From: Ustilaginoidea virens
Taxonomy: Eukaryota; Ascomycota; Sordariomycetes; Hypocreales; Clavicipitaceae
NCBI RefSeq assembly: GCF_000687475.1
Contig: NC_057316.1
Coordinates: forward strand, 5,084,001 to 5,148,000
Reading direction: 5' to 3'
DNA: 64,000 nucleotides
This document shows positions 44,353-55,972 of the stretch, piece by piece. The notes under the pieces were generated by a model. It saw nothing but the letters and a program-made list of their open reading frames with translations. It had not been told where the DNA came from and ran no database searches. Both the position numbers and the translations under genes were made by a program. The stretch's first letter is position 1, and every line of letters begins with the position of its first letter.

Positions 44353-45976
44353 ATGCAGATCCAGTTCCAGGCGTTTGTCGACCGGCTGCGCAGCGGCGCC
44401 AGCCCCGAGTTCCCCGCGGATGCCGCCGCCCTGGCCTTTGCGCAGGAGCTGGATTCCCAAGACGCGCTGAGGCACCTGAGGGACGAGTTTGTTCTTCCCT
44501 CGAGAGACTCGCTGAGGAAAAAGGCCCTGGATGGCCGTGTTCCAGGTAAGGTCGCGCAGCCGCAGCCGACCGACCCTGCTTCCTTCCGCCGCCCCTGCCT
44601 TTTATATCTCTTCCCTCTTTTTTTTTTTAAAAGACTGACTCGTCCGAACAGGCCAGGCCACGCTCGACGACGGCGCCAGTGGCACGGCAAGCCACCAGCA
44701 GCAGCAGCAGCAGCCGTCGGCAGCAGCAGCATCGGCCCCGTGCCTCTACTTCGCGGGCAACTCGCTGGGCGCCCAGCCCCGGGCCGTCCGCGACTACGTC
44801 AACGCCCAGCTCGAGACGTGGGCGTCCATCGGCGTCAACGGCCACTTCACCAGCTGGCCAAACTCGCCGCTGACCCAGTGGCAGGACATGGCCGAGCAGT
44901 GCGCCCGGCAGTCGTGCGACCTGCTCGGCGCCTCCGCCCACGAGATTGTCATCATGAACTCCCTCACCGTCAACCTGCACCTCATGATGGCCAGCTTCTA
45001 CCGGCCCGCCGGCCGCCGCCACAAGGTCATCCTCGAGTGGAAGCCCTTCCCCAGCGACCACTACGCCATCGAGAGCCACGTTGCCTGGCACGGGCTGGAT
45101 CCCGCCCGCAGCATGGTCAAGCTGGAGCCCGACGCCGGCGGCCTCATCCCCACCGACAGCATCCTCCGCTCCATTGACGAGCACGCCGACGAGACGGCCC
45201 TGCTGCTGCTGCCCGGCATCCAGTACTACTCGGGCCAGCTGTTCGACATGGCCCGCATCACCGCCCACGCCCGCCGCCGCGGCATCACCGTCGGCTGGGA
45301 CCTCGCCCACGCCGCCGGCAACGTCGAGCTCCGCCTGCACGACTGGGACGTCGACTTTGCCTGCTGGTGCACCTACAAGTACATCAACGCCGGGCCCGGC
45401 GCCATCGCCGGCGCCTTCGTCCACGAGCGCCACGGCTCCGTCGCCTGGCCCCGCGGGCCGTCGGGCGCGCCGTCCTACCACCCCCGCCTGGCCGGCTGGT
45501 ACGGCGGCGACAAGCGCGTCCGCTTCAACATGGACAACGACTTCGTGCCCACCCCCGGCGCCGCCGGCTACCAGCTCTCGAACCCGTCCGCCATGGACCT
45601 CGCAGCCCTGTCCGGCGCCCTCTCCGTCTTCAACAAGACGTCGATGCGGAGCCTGCGCTCCAAGGCCCTCGTCCTCACCGCCTACGCCGAGTTCCTGCTC
45701 GACCGGATGCTCGACGAGACCCGGGGAGACGCCACGCCGCTCTTCACCATCATCACGCCCAGGGATCCCCTGCAGCGCGGCACGCAGCTGAGCGTCCTGC
45801 TGCGCGACGGGCTGCTGGACAGCGTCTCGCACGCCCTCGAGGAAAACGGCGCCATCTGCGACAAGCGCAAGCCCAACGTCATCCGCGTGGCCCCTGTTCC
45901 CTTGTACACGCGCTTCGAGGACGTGTGGGAGTACATGCAGATTCTGAGACGAGCCTTGGGACTGAAAACGACCTAG
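44353..45976 (+). CDS. BNA5: Kynureninase
   Basis: PLP enzyme cleaving 3-hydroxykynurenine or kynurenine to (hydroxy)anthranilate and alanine, in the tryptophan-to-NAD pathway of the cytosol. Exons 44353-44545 and 44652-45976 give 505 aa. Features are [20 protein letters not shown] near the start of the fold, PLP-phosphate contacts around [16 protein letters not shown], the cofactor Asp region [13 protein letters not shown] and the Schiff-base Lys in [11 protein letters not shown] (about residue 307). A Gln/Ala-rich insertion (about residues 76-92) is encoded by a CAG repeat at the exon-2 start. Divergent from IDO and convergent with a Zn2Cys6 regulator. Symbol after the yeast orthologue. Confidence 0.95.
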
Positions 45977-46038
45977 ACTTGATAGAGCCTATAGCTGGGG
46001 GATGAAACAGTGCTGCGCCGTTTACCTGACTGCTGCTT

Positions 46039-46134
46039 CTTCGCTTTCGTGATGCTTCGCTTTCGTGATGCTTCGCTTTCGTGCTGCTTAGCTTTCGTGC
46101 TGCTTAGCTTTCGTGCTGCTTCGCTCTCGTGTTG
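46039..46134 (+). repeat. Six-unit 16 bp minisatellite after kynureninase
   Basis: Six tandem units of CTTCGCTTTCGTGATG and close variants (CTTAGCTTTCGTGCTG) begin 62 bp after the kynureninase stop, probably in the 3' UTR. Confidence 0.9.
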
Positions 46135-46395
46135 TTTTTACCTCACGACCCCATGTTGATGAATCGAATTCGTCGACCCGGCCTGGCACAAGAAAGGGGG
46201 GGAAAAAAAAAGGAAGGGTGGGGGTTGAAGTTGCCCAACAGCTTCAGATCTGATCATGTGGTTCATATGTTGGGCTTCTTCCAACCACTTGTCGCGCAAA
46301 AAGCCTGCCGTAAATCTTGCACTCCCGGAAGCGGCCCTCCCCCCTTCCTTTCTGAGCCGAAATATATCCCCCAAAAGTCTCGTCAAGGCTTTGCC

Positions 46396-48717
46396 TCAAA
46401 AGTAGTGAGCCAGGTCAATGCCTCCACCCGTCTCCAGCAACGGAAACAGGTTCAGCGCCGCGCCCGCGTCTCCGTCATTTCCAAGGCTGCCGTTCCAGTA
46501 GTCATGAGGCGTCTGCATCAGCGACTCGGTCAATCCCAGAAACGCCGAGTCAATGTCCCCCGGTCGTGGAGGCGAAGTTGGCACGCTCTGCAATCCCTGG
46601 TGCTGCAAGAGCGGTCGACCCAACGACTCGCGGCCTCGGGGTGAAGCCGGTGCGGGACTCGGACCTCTCTGCTGGGATACCGCCCTGCCCGGCGTGGTCC
46701 CCCCCGGCGCTGTTCTAGGTCCGGGGGGTATCAGGCCAAAGAGCTGGCTCGAGTTTTCGGTCCGCCGCAGCCTCTCCTGGAGCTCGCAGCGCTCGAGGTA
46801 TTCCAAGCCCGTCGCGAGAAGAGACTGCGCAATGAGCGAGTATTGCGTGGCATGGCCGTCCGTCTTGGCGAAGTGGTCCAGGGCTTGAATCGACATGCGG
46901 CAGTACTTTTCGAGGATGCGTCCAAAGCCGCCCAGGAGACCGACGCCTAATACCAATGAAGACGCAAAGAGCCAGCATCTAGAAAAGGAAAAAACAAGAT
47001 TGTTTGGTACGTTAGACCTTGTATGTGTTCCGCACCCTTTCCTCTTCTTCTTCTTCTTCTTCTTCTTCTTCTTGGGCTGCAAAACTTACACTAGCAACGG
47101 GGCCCGACCATTCAAGAGACCTCGTTCAATCAGGTCCAAGACGGCATCAACCATCATGCTGGCAGCGTCAATGCATGCATCGGCAAGCTTCGACTTGCCG
47201 GAAGTCAAGGATGGCCTCGCAGGAGACGCCGAAGTGTCCGACAACCTGGTCACCAGCTCGTACATGAGAAAAGGCCTGGAAACCAGCATGACAGCGTAGT
47301 AATACGACGACAGGACTTGGCAAGCCCCGCTGACCTCGGCGCTGGTCCTGGACTCGGTGAGGGCGATTACGTCCTTCAACTGCTGCAGCCATCGAGCGGA
47401 CCAGTCCCGCAGCTGGCGCGATATGCCCTCGGTGAGCTGCAGCGAGATTTTCCTCCGGGAGAAAATCTCCAGAACGATTGTCTCGGTTATGAGGAGGATC
47501 TGGACCGAGGCGTTGAGAAGATCCAGGACCTCGTTCCCGTCGGTATCCACGTTTCTGTAGGGCACGGTGCAGTCCACGTCGGAAGCGGAGGGCGGACGGC
47601 CCATGGAGACGCTCAGGAAGAGGTCCACTGTGCGCACGCTCTTCCACAGACGATCTCGCTGACGGTGGAGCTGCGGCCCGAACCGGGCATTCACTTCTGT
47701 CCGGTGGATGCCGATGGAGTAAGCCGCGCGGGCGGCTATGCCAAAACACAGGAAGGCGCCGGTGATCTGGCAGGAGCACAGCATGTAAAGCGAGACGAGA
47801 ATGAAGGCTTGGACAGTCCCGACGCTCAGGCTGCCGCTCAGAGTAGCGTAGGCCTTGCTCTGGGCATACTCAAAGTACTCCCGCGAGGCGGCCTCGTTGT
47901 GTCGGAGGCTTCCGATGGCGAGAACAAGGTAGTTGACGATCAGAGTCAGGTCGTCTGGTTTGTGACTGCGATGGGCCCACAGGCGCACGTCGTCCAGCAG
48001 CATGGAGTTGTCAAACAAGTCGACCAGCCCCGTCGTAGCCAAGATGTAGTCAGCCACGGCGTCGTCCAGGTTGACGGCTCTCAAGTTCGGCATGCTACCC
48101 CACGCCCTGGACCCCTGCGCCCGGCTGGAATACCCGGCAGGTACATTCTCCAGCACCGAGTACCGACTGCTCTCGGGAGCAAAGGCCTGCTGTCCCACAC
48201 GACTGGTCACCAGCCGCCGAACCGACTGGAAAAACGACAGCGGCGCACAGTCGCCAATGAAGATGAGCTTGCCCTGGGCGTCGAACAGCAGCCGCGCCTC
48301 ACGAGGCACATCCGTGTCGTCTTCCGCCGCCGCAGCACCAGCAGGAGTGGTGGTGGTGGTGGTGGGGTCCCCGTCGACGTCGACGTCGACGACCCCCGGG
48401 CTGGATGTGCCGCAAGCACCTGTCGGCGTTGCTGAACTATTCCGCGCGTCATGGCTGCCGGGAGGATCGAGCGACGGCCTCGCAATCGCTTTCGCCGCGC
48501 CGCGGCTCCCTGCAGGTACGCCGAGCTTTTGTCGTGTAGGCCTCCTCGGTCTCTGCGGCGAGTAGTGACACGATTGCGGTCGTTGATGGCCTGCACAGTA
48601 GCCGCACGGCGACTTGCCGTCGCATTTCACCTTGCGCGCCTTGCACCCATCGCAGGCGTTTGCAATGCGGCTGCGGATGTACGGAACCGGCGCGCCGCAG
48701 TGATTTCCGTTGTCCAT
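46396..48717 (-). CDS. Zn2Cys6 fungal transcription factor
   Basis: Nuclear DNA-binding regulator of 736 aa. Exons 48717-47090 and 46978-46396 join as GT|A. The Zn2Cys6 binuclear cluster has Cys at residues 22, 25, 32, 38, 41 and 50 (CDGCKARKVKC...CGYC). A Ser/Pro and Thr-rich linker follows. The fungal transcription-factor homology region spans about 210-500 and includes LWKSVRTVDLFLSVSMGRPPS. The intron (111 bp) contains a GAA/CTT microsatellite. The target genes are unknown. Position convergent with kynureninase and next to IDO makes control of tryptophan/kynurenine use worth testing, but proximity is the only evidence. Confidence 0.9.
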
Positions 48718-49724
48718 GGGAGAACCAACCGTCGTCTTTGGCGAGACATGGATGCATCCACATCCATGCATGCAAGTTCGGATGATTCTGATGGTGGTGG
48801 AGCAGTCGTCTTGGCCAAGCTTCCGACTGGCCTGCAGCGCGGTAGTGATTGTATCCGCATGTGGTGATTTTCGGAAGGGATTCGTGGCAGGGATTTCGGA
48901 AGGGATTCATCGGAAGACATTCTCGGAAGCACAGTGGTTCCGTTCCGCTCTGTTCCGTCGTCTTGTCCCGTCTCGTGTCTCGACAAGACTGGCCGGCCCA
49001 GCAGTGATGGCTGCCTCTTTGTTTAACGTGCCTCTGCCTCATTTTTTTTTTTTTTTTCGAAATCTGGGAATTGCCAATTCCCGCCGTTCGTGTTGCTATG
49101 CACCATGTCAAGTCGGAACCGTCATGGCCGCGCAGTTATCGTCGTCATCCCAGCCTGGTTGCAGCCTGATTCCCAAGGCACCCAGACCCAGGTCTGTGCC
49201 TCTTTCCCCGCTAACTAACTGACCAAGGATGGAACTACGAAGTAAGCTCCCTTGAGCATCATCATCGTCAGAGTCCACGGCAAGCCATGCAACAACCGCT
49301 ACCCACACCGTCAGCCTGGGTCAAGCGTGGGTCAACCGCCGGGCGACGCTAATTTTCGGAAAATATATTCGATTGAACAAGTCATGGGATCCAATGCATC
49401 CCGATGGCTCTGTCATGTGCAAATCGGCTACTCCGAAATCAGTCAGATTCAAGGTTCATGTGTTTCTTGAAAAATTTGCTCCCATAGCCCCCCAACCCAA
49501 GTCTTTTGTCGCATAAAATTACAAGTGCCCAATTAGTTCCTTGCCAACCTGTTCCTTTTTTCCGAGCATTTTCCCGCTTTTCCCGCTTGTCCAGTACAGA
49601 AACCCACAAAAACAAAGGCAGAAGAGAAAAGGAAAATAAAAATAAAAAATAACATCTAGCACGGGCCGCTCGTTCAAATTCATCAACAATCTAAACCGGA
49701 CCGGAACGAGGACCAAACGCAAAT
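48718..49724. other. Intergenic, transcription factor to MARVEL gene
   Basis: No gene supported. Imperfect CGGAAGGGATT repeats lie near 48873-48935 and a T17 tract near 49041-49057. Confidence 0.5.
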
Positions 49725-50857
49725 TCACTGCCGCCTGCCAAAAAGAGTCTGCCTCTTTTCCAAAAGCCCCAAGTCCCACCAGCCTTCGATTCTCTGCAGA
49801 ATAGTCTTGCGCTTGCGCTTGGCCGCCGCCGCCGCCGCCGCCGCTGGGGGAGGATTAAACAGGCCCAACCCGATTGGCGACAACTTGGGCGAAGGAACAA
49901 CGGCAGGTAAAGGCGGCATAGGCGGAGCCGCTTCCGCAGGTCCCGGCGCCGGTCTGCCGTGAGCCATCTTCTGGCGCGTCCTCGCCGTGGGAGGAGGCGG
50001 CGGCGGGGAGGAGAAGGGATAGACAGATTGTCTGGCAGGGCGACGGGTCTTGGTCTTGGCCTCGTCGTCCGTCGACTCACCGTCACATCTCTTGTCTGGC
50101 CGAGCTTTAGCCACGGAGCCGGGGCGGCTGGGCTTTTGCAGCTTTCGCGGAGCCCTCGGTAGTGGTTGGCGTGCTGACCTCCCCGTCGTCGGATCCCCAC
50201 GGCCGCGCCCTCATTCCAAGTCTTTCCTGGGGGGGCGACCGCCGCCCTTGATGCGCTTCCAGAGACAAGCCGACGTGATGGCCGACATGGAGTAGAGGAC
50301 GCACAGGCAGATGCTGAGACCCCAAACGGCCTTGATCTCGAAGCAGGTGGCCTTGTCGGGATCCACCCACTCAAAGTAGTTCTGGCGTCCCAGGTTCATG
50401 AAGAGCGAGTGAATAAAGTTGGCGGTGCTGCCCCCGTCAGGCAACGCAGGGCAGGACAGATAGCTGACGGGTCTGCCGACAACGCAAGCCACCACAATGG
50501 TGGCAATGAGGCAAAGGCCATCGGCAGCCGTGGACACCAGCAGCGGCAGCAGAGAGTCCCAGTACAAAATGTATGTGATGACTGTGTAAACCACCGTAAT
50601 GCAGGCCTTGATCAATCACCACCACCAGTCAGCAATCAAACCCCGAAAACAGGGGGGTTGGGGGGGGGAGAACGCTCGTCTTGACTTACAACAACAAGAG
50701 TGCCGACCAAGGGAGACGGAGGCACATAGCTAGCATTCACCATCTCGGAGATGAAATTGGACGTCAGGCCAATTATGGTAACCAGCGCAACGGCCTGCAG
50801 AGCCCTCATGACCGTAAAGGTCACGCCCAAGGCACCGAGGGCAGGAGGGGCAGGCAT
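49725..50857 (-). CDS. MARVEL-domain four-helix membrane protein, C-terminal structure unresolved
   Basis: Exons 50857-50690 and 50606 onward encode four hydrophobic helices typical of MARVEL proteins (membrane apposition, cortical domains). Examples are LQAVALVTIIGLTSNFI, VVYTVITYILYW, GLCLIATIVVACVVG and AVWGLSICLCVLYSMSAI. After RPPRKDLE an in-frame TGA lies at 50213-50211, which would give 187 aa. The same frame then stays open for 161 further codons to 49725 and ends in a compact KRKTILQRIEGWWDLGLLEK tail that looks like genuine protein. A 66 bp in-frame intron (50239-50174, weak GTCGCC donor, GTCAG acceptor) would remove the TGA. Stop readthrough or a frameshift at the C7 tract are alternatives. 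Span given to the distal stop. Confidence 0.7.
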
Positions 50858-52370
50858 CTTGGAGGCGCTCGTCGAAGGAATCTCGAGCGAAAGACAAGGT
50901 CGTGAATCACACCGAGCCGTGCGAATCGGAAAGCGTCTCGAGTAGAACGGCAGAATAGCCGGCAAGCACGTAGTGGACGGAATCTTGGGAGTCGTCGCAG
51001 GCGCTTCCTTGAGCGGAGCGCGCACCGGAAGGAAAAAAAAAAAGCAAAAAAAAAAAAAAGGAAGAACAAGTCGAGACCAAGGCAAAAGATGCGGCCGGCC
51101 GGATCTTCCTAGAAGTGAGGGCACGCTTCTAGTCTGACACGGTGAATGAATGAACGAACTTGTCGTGGATGCTCTCAAGCAAAGCACCTTTGTAAGTCGT
51201 AGCGACAAGGTGGTGGGTGCCAACAGGCGGGTCGGGGTCGACACTGAAATGGGGGGAAGCAAGAAACGAAAATAAACAGAATCTATAATGCCGAGAGACC
51301 CTAGTCCGAACTCAGAAGGAAAGTCGACAAGAAAAGGGAAAGCAACAAAGGAAAAGAAACTTGTCTCAATCGCGTGATTGTTTGCGCTGTATGCAGAGGA
51401 AGACGAGGAAGAAGAGAGCCAACTCACCGTGGGCAATCTCGTTGCTTTATACAGCAAGTCTTGGATGTCATGTCATGTCATGTCATGCCCCCGAGGTCTG
51501 CGACCAGGCATTACGACTATAGGGTCCCACGACAATGTTTCATTCACCGACCAGGTCTGGCATGAAGCCCAAGTTCCAAGAAAACCAGACAGAACCATTG
51601 TCCGTCCACTCACAGAGTGCAGCGGCCATCGTGTTTCTTACTCGCAGGTCCCGGCGGCTAGTGAAGCAGCGGAGAGCGGGGCGGAGAGCGGGGCAGGACC
51701 CACAGACAAAGTCACACAAGTTAAGCGCGGCAGCCTGCCGCGATCGCTTTGGTGCCGGGATGCGGACCCACGCGACGGGCCGAGCTGATTGGTCGGGGAC
51801 CGTGGGATTGGAGTTAGACGCCCGGAGGAGCGACCCGGAGGAGCGACCCGGAGGAGCGACTGACCAAGTGATGGAAGGCGGGTGGGCTGGCTATGTTATG
51901 CGAGATGAAGGGATGGTGGATGCTGCAGGTCGCTGCGCCTTCGACGCAGAGCTGTTGCACATGTGTGTCGCTGCCGCTGCCGCTGCCGCTGCCGCTGCTC
52001 GTTGACGGGGTATACGGAGCAGGAGTAAGTAGATGGGGGGGGGGGGGGGGGGGGGGGGGGGGCTGGTTTCGGGCCCTGGGTCTTGGGTCTTGTGTCTTGG
52101 GTGCTGGCTTGCCGGTCTGTTTGGCCTCCATGGGCTGGCTGCCCCCGTTGGTGCACGAGAGGAGGACCACGGTTTGAGATGCAGCTGTAGTGACATTCTG
52201 ATGCGCCATGACTCCTTAGCTAGGATCTAACCTTCAAAGCGTGCTTTGTCCAACATGTTGCAATTTCCCACCTGCGATCCCATACCCGCAGCCACCACCA
52301 CCGCCGCTACATTCCAAAAGACATTGGTCGGCCAAACCGCCTGGGGCCCAAAACCAGGCCCGATGCAGTT
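50858..52370. other. Intergenic, MARVEL gene to epsin, repeat-rich
   Basis: No gene supported. It contains A-rich tracts near 51032-51060, (TCATG)n at about 51465-51487, three 13 bp CCGGAGGAGCGAC units at 51822-51860, (CTGCCG)n near 51970-51993 and a G28 run at 52035-52062. Confidence 0.6.
52035..52062 (+). repeat. G28 homopolymer
   Basis: Twenty-eight consecutive G between the MARVEL and epsin genes. Such a run can form quadruplex structures and is also prone to assembly length error. Confidence 0.85.
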
Positions 52371-54188
52371 CTAACCGAGGAGATCGCCGGATGCAGATCC
52401 ATCGTTCCCGGTCGAGGCACCGCCGCCACCATGGCTCGACTGGGCGGCCGGCGCGCCCCAGATGCCGGCGCTGCTCTTCTCCTTGGCGAGCTGACCCATG
52501 GCAGGGCCGCCAGTAGACTTGTCCGCCTTCTTGATGCCGACGCTAGCCTTGCCCCACAGCGCGCCGAAAGCGTCGCCGCCCGCAGCGGCTGGGGCGGTTT
52601 TGGAGCCGGGGCTCGTCACGGGTTTCATGTTGGCCATGGTCGACGGGCCGCTGGAGGACGCGCTCGACATGGCTGCGAAACCAGGCGGTGTCGCCTTGGA
52701 TGCCTGCGCCTGGATTCCGCCAAAGTAGTTGGGGCCGGAGGGCTGGAAGCCAGCTGGCTTGGCTGGCTTGGCTGGCTGCGGCGGTTGCTGGGCGGCAGGG
52801 GCCGCAAACGCAGAGTAGTTGGCTCCCGAGCTCACGTTGGAGCTGGGCGCGGGCGAGATGGAGGAGGACGTGCTGACCAGTTGGCTCAGGTTGGCGGTTC
52901 GGGGAGCCGAGACTGGCTTTGGCGCCGCAAACTGGGCCGTGGAGGAAGCAGTCGAGGTGAGCGGAGCGGCTAGGGCCTGGGCCGCTGTTTGGGTCGACGG
53001 TGCTGCGGATTGGAACTCGTCAAATTCGTCGTCGTCGTCGTCGGCGGCGGCGGGCGCGGCGTGGTGACTGCCAGAGCGTCCAGCAAGGCCAGCCAGGCCA
53101 GAACCCGAGCCAGAGCCAGAACTCTGCGTGGCCGCCGGAGCGGACGCCTGGACAGGCTCGTCAAAGGAGAACAAGTCGACCTCGGGCTCCTTCTTCTTGG
53201 CCGGCTCCGCAGCAGGCTTCTTGGCTGCAGCTCGCTCGGTCCGGCGAGCAGTCCTCGAAGACCCCGACGGGCGGTCGCTTTCGTCAAACTCGTCGTACTC
53301 TTCAAACGCTTCGGATCGGCCGCCGCCGGGCTCGCGGTAGCCGTCGGTTTCGCCGCCGAAACCGCCGCCGTCGCCGTATACGCCGCCGGAGAAGCCGCCG
53401 TAGCCTGCCGACTCGTTCCCGAATCCGCCGTACCTGCTGCTGCTGCTCCCGCCCGAAAAGCCCCCGCCAAAAGTCGGCCCGCCTTCGACGCCGGTGTACT
53501 TGTTCTTGGTGGCCCGCGCCTTCTTCCGCTCGGATCGAATGCGGTCGACGTCGCCCAACAGCTCGGCCAGCTCCTTTGCCCGGTTTCGCACGTTGATGCC
53601 CTGGTCCTTGCCATTCTGATCGATAAAGTGGAACTGCCGCAGCATCTTGAGGAGGGTGATGTGACCGCGGGCGTCGTCAATCACTCTCTCCGAGCCGTGC
53701 TTGATCAGGAACTCGAGCAGCTGCAAGGCCTTGTAGATTTGCCTCCACTCCTCGGCGGATTTCTCGGTGAAGCGGCGGTAGATCATGGGCATGATTTCGT
53801 TGAGTGTTTGGCTGGGAGACGGCATCAGCGACCACACCTGTCGAGTAAGCAGGGCGCTACGTACTAGCTGAACGTGCCGTTGGCGATTTCCTGCATCAAT
53901 GTCGATGAAGCGCCCCATGGCTCGTTGTTGGTCGCCTCTCGCACCTAGGTCGACGAAGCTTGTCAGTTTTGGACTGGGTTGGCCAAAGCAAACCATCGGC
54001 TCGCTGTTGGGGGGCGCACACCTTTGCCTCCATTTCGGTGTAGTTCATGACCGCTGGCCACACAAATTTAGCAATGACCCCCTCGGCAAAGTGCTGCGGC
54101 TCGTACCATTTTGGGCTTTGCGGAAACCCGCCTTGAGGTCATACAAGGTCAGGTTGGAGACGGTGCTCTTCAAGTCGTTGAAATCCAT
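52371..54188 (-). CDS. ENT3: ENTH-domain epsin, Ent3/epsinR-like clathrin adaptor
   Basis: Clathrin adaptor acting at the trans-Golgi/endosome. Four exons, 54188-54107, 54053-54022 (only 32 nt), 53944-53865 and 53811-52371, give 544 aa in frame. Splicing rebuilds an uninterrupted ENTH domain: MDFNDLKSTVSNLTLYDLKA, then AVMNYTEMEAKVREATNNEP, then FSYQTLNEIMPMIYRRFTEK, and on to about residue 150. The rest is Gly/Ser/Ala-rich and disordered. It has acidic stretches (EEYDEFDESD, DDDDDEFDEF) and a DLFSFD-type box that could bind clathrin or adaptor ears. The last 53 bp intron is near the lower limit. Ent3 rather than Ent1/2 is inferred from the N terminus and the absence of obvious UIMs. Confidence 0.9.
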
Positions 54189-55972
54189 CGTTTTTTTTTT
54201 TGTTCTTTTTCTTCGAGATGTTCCCCAATGACCGAGTCTCGCCCCAAAACCAAACAAACAGAAAAAGAGGTGAGTTCGGGTACCTGATGGCTGGCGGCGA
54301 GCCGTGTCGAACAAGAGCCGGCTTTGTCTTCACCGAACCGTCCAGCCGTCGCAGTTGCAAGTCACGATCCCTACCTAACCTGACTGAACCAGACATGAAC
54401 GGAGGCTGTGGCTGGTCGCTCTGGCAGCGTCGCGACCCCACCGCCGCCCACCACCAGCTGGCAAAGGAGTAAGGGGGGGGTCGGGGTCACGTGATCGTAC
54501 GAAGCAAAAAGGGCATCAACTCGGCTCGACTTCTTGGCTGATTCGGGAGAGATACAACATCTTGATAATGGAGTTTTGCAATTGATTCAGTGGTCGACTC
54601 TTTTTTTTCATCATGGAAATTTTTCACATGAATTTCTGAGGCTCCGCGGATACGTGGCCTGTTTGTTACTTTGTCCTATGACTTGGCTCAAGGTGATGTG
54701 ATGGGGTGAAGAATGGAGGGAGGTCACTAAGTACTCGGTAGTTCCGTACCTAATTGCGCAGTTCCACAGTTCCGCAGTTCTGTACCTAGGAGGTACAGTA
54801 GGAGGTGGGTTCCTGAGACTTCAGGCCAGGAAGCCAAAGCCACATAGCTTCCAAATGCTTCCAAAACTTTCCCCCTTTTTTCCCTTTGCGAACTCGTCAA
54901 CCCATCGTCAAACTTTGCCAGCGTACTCCGTACTGCGTGCTCCGTATAGACATCCGTTTCAATTGCTGTATTTGCATCATCATTCTTCCTTGGCCTTGGC
55001 AAAAACACTTGTTCTTCAAGGTAGGTGCAAGGAGAGACTTTTCGTCTCCGTCGAAGCAAGTGCTCCTCCCCATCCCGCGGCGAGGCGTCAACGGTGCGGT
55101 GCGCAGTGCGCATTCGTCACCAGCAGCAACAAACAGTTTCAAAGCAATCTCCAGCTGGCCCTGGCTCTACACCTGCGACTGCGACGCCGCCGGTCAGAAG
55201 AAGTTTGATTTGATCCAGTCGTTCCCTCTGTCTGTGCTGCGCACAACTCGACGGCAGCGCGCAGCCTGCTGAGCGCCTGCAGGGCCTGAGGGCTCTCAGG
55301 CAAAAGTTTCAATCACCGACCGGTCGGTCTGGCTGTGGGCTCGGCTTGCCATGATGCCATTGGTCGCTGCGGCAGTTGTCCACCCCCTTGCTGAGCGAGC
55401 AACCTGGCCGAGCGACCTGGCCGAGCAACCTGGCCGAGCGACCTGGCCGAGCGACCTGGCTGAGCGGGAAGCTGGCTGAGCGGGAAGCTGGCTGAGCGGG
55501 AAGCTGGCTGAGCGGGAAGCTGGCTGAGCAACCCGCGACAAAGTTGACCCTCTTCTATCGTGGCCAACCGGCAGGTTCAAGGTGGCGGACACGGCCGTCA
55601 AGTTGCAAGACACCGCTTGCCTGCAGTCTCTTGCCGTGGGCTCCCGGATCGAATCATGCTCTCCCAGGTGCCCTTCCTTGCTGGTTGCTGGCTGCTGGTT
55701 GTTGGTTGAGATGCAGCCTGGCGCATCAAATGGTGTTTCCCCCCCCTGCTGGAATGCCGCTGTGGCCTCGCGGCCTGCAATTGACACCTACACGACCTAC
55801 ACGACCTACACGGCCTACACGACCAGACGTCTCCAGCTGCAGTGCCACGCTCTGCACCAACGGCTGCAACCCAACCACCCCCACCCCCACCCTCACCCCC
55901 CACCACCGCCCCCATTGGCTGGCTACCCGCTTAACCGCGACTAACTCTTTGACCCCTCCAGCTTTCTCCAAG
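54189..55972. other. Divergent spacer, epsin and cyclophilin
   Basis: No gene supported. A CACGTGATC element lies near 54487, TACTCCGTA at 54924-54932, a 13/16 bp tandem array at 55397-55525 and CCTACACGA repeats at about 55789-55823. Confidence 0.6.
55397..55525 (+). repeat. Composite tandem repeat (13 bp x5 then 16 bp x4)
   Basis: Five GAGCRACCTGGCY units of 13 bp (55397-55461) pass directly into four GAGCGGGAAGCTGGCT units of 16 bp (55462-55525). The shared GAGCG start and CTGGCT end suggest the second unit arose from the first by insertion. Confidence 0.9.

Noticed and set aside
43236..44732. 498-codon minus-strand frame spanning the IDO-kynureninase promoter
   Set aside because: Crosses both gene starts and the repeat-rich spacer, has low-complexity translation, and conflicts with two confident genes.
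44627..45832. 401-codon minus-strand frame over kynureninase
   Set aside because: Antisense shadow of a very GC-rich coding exon with no recognisable domain.
51821..51861. GGAGGAGCGAC repeats as a possible CRISPR-like array
   Set aside because: Units are directly adjacent with no spacers, and the genome is eukaryotic.
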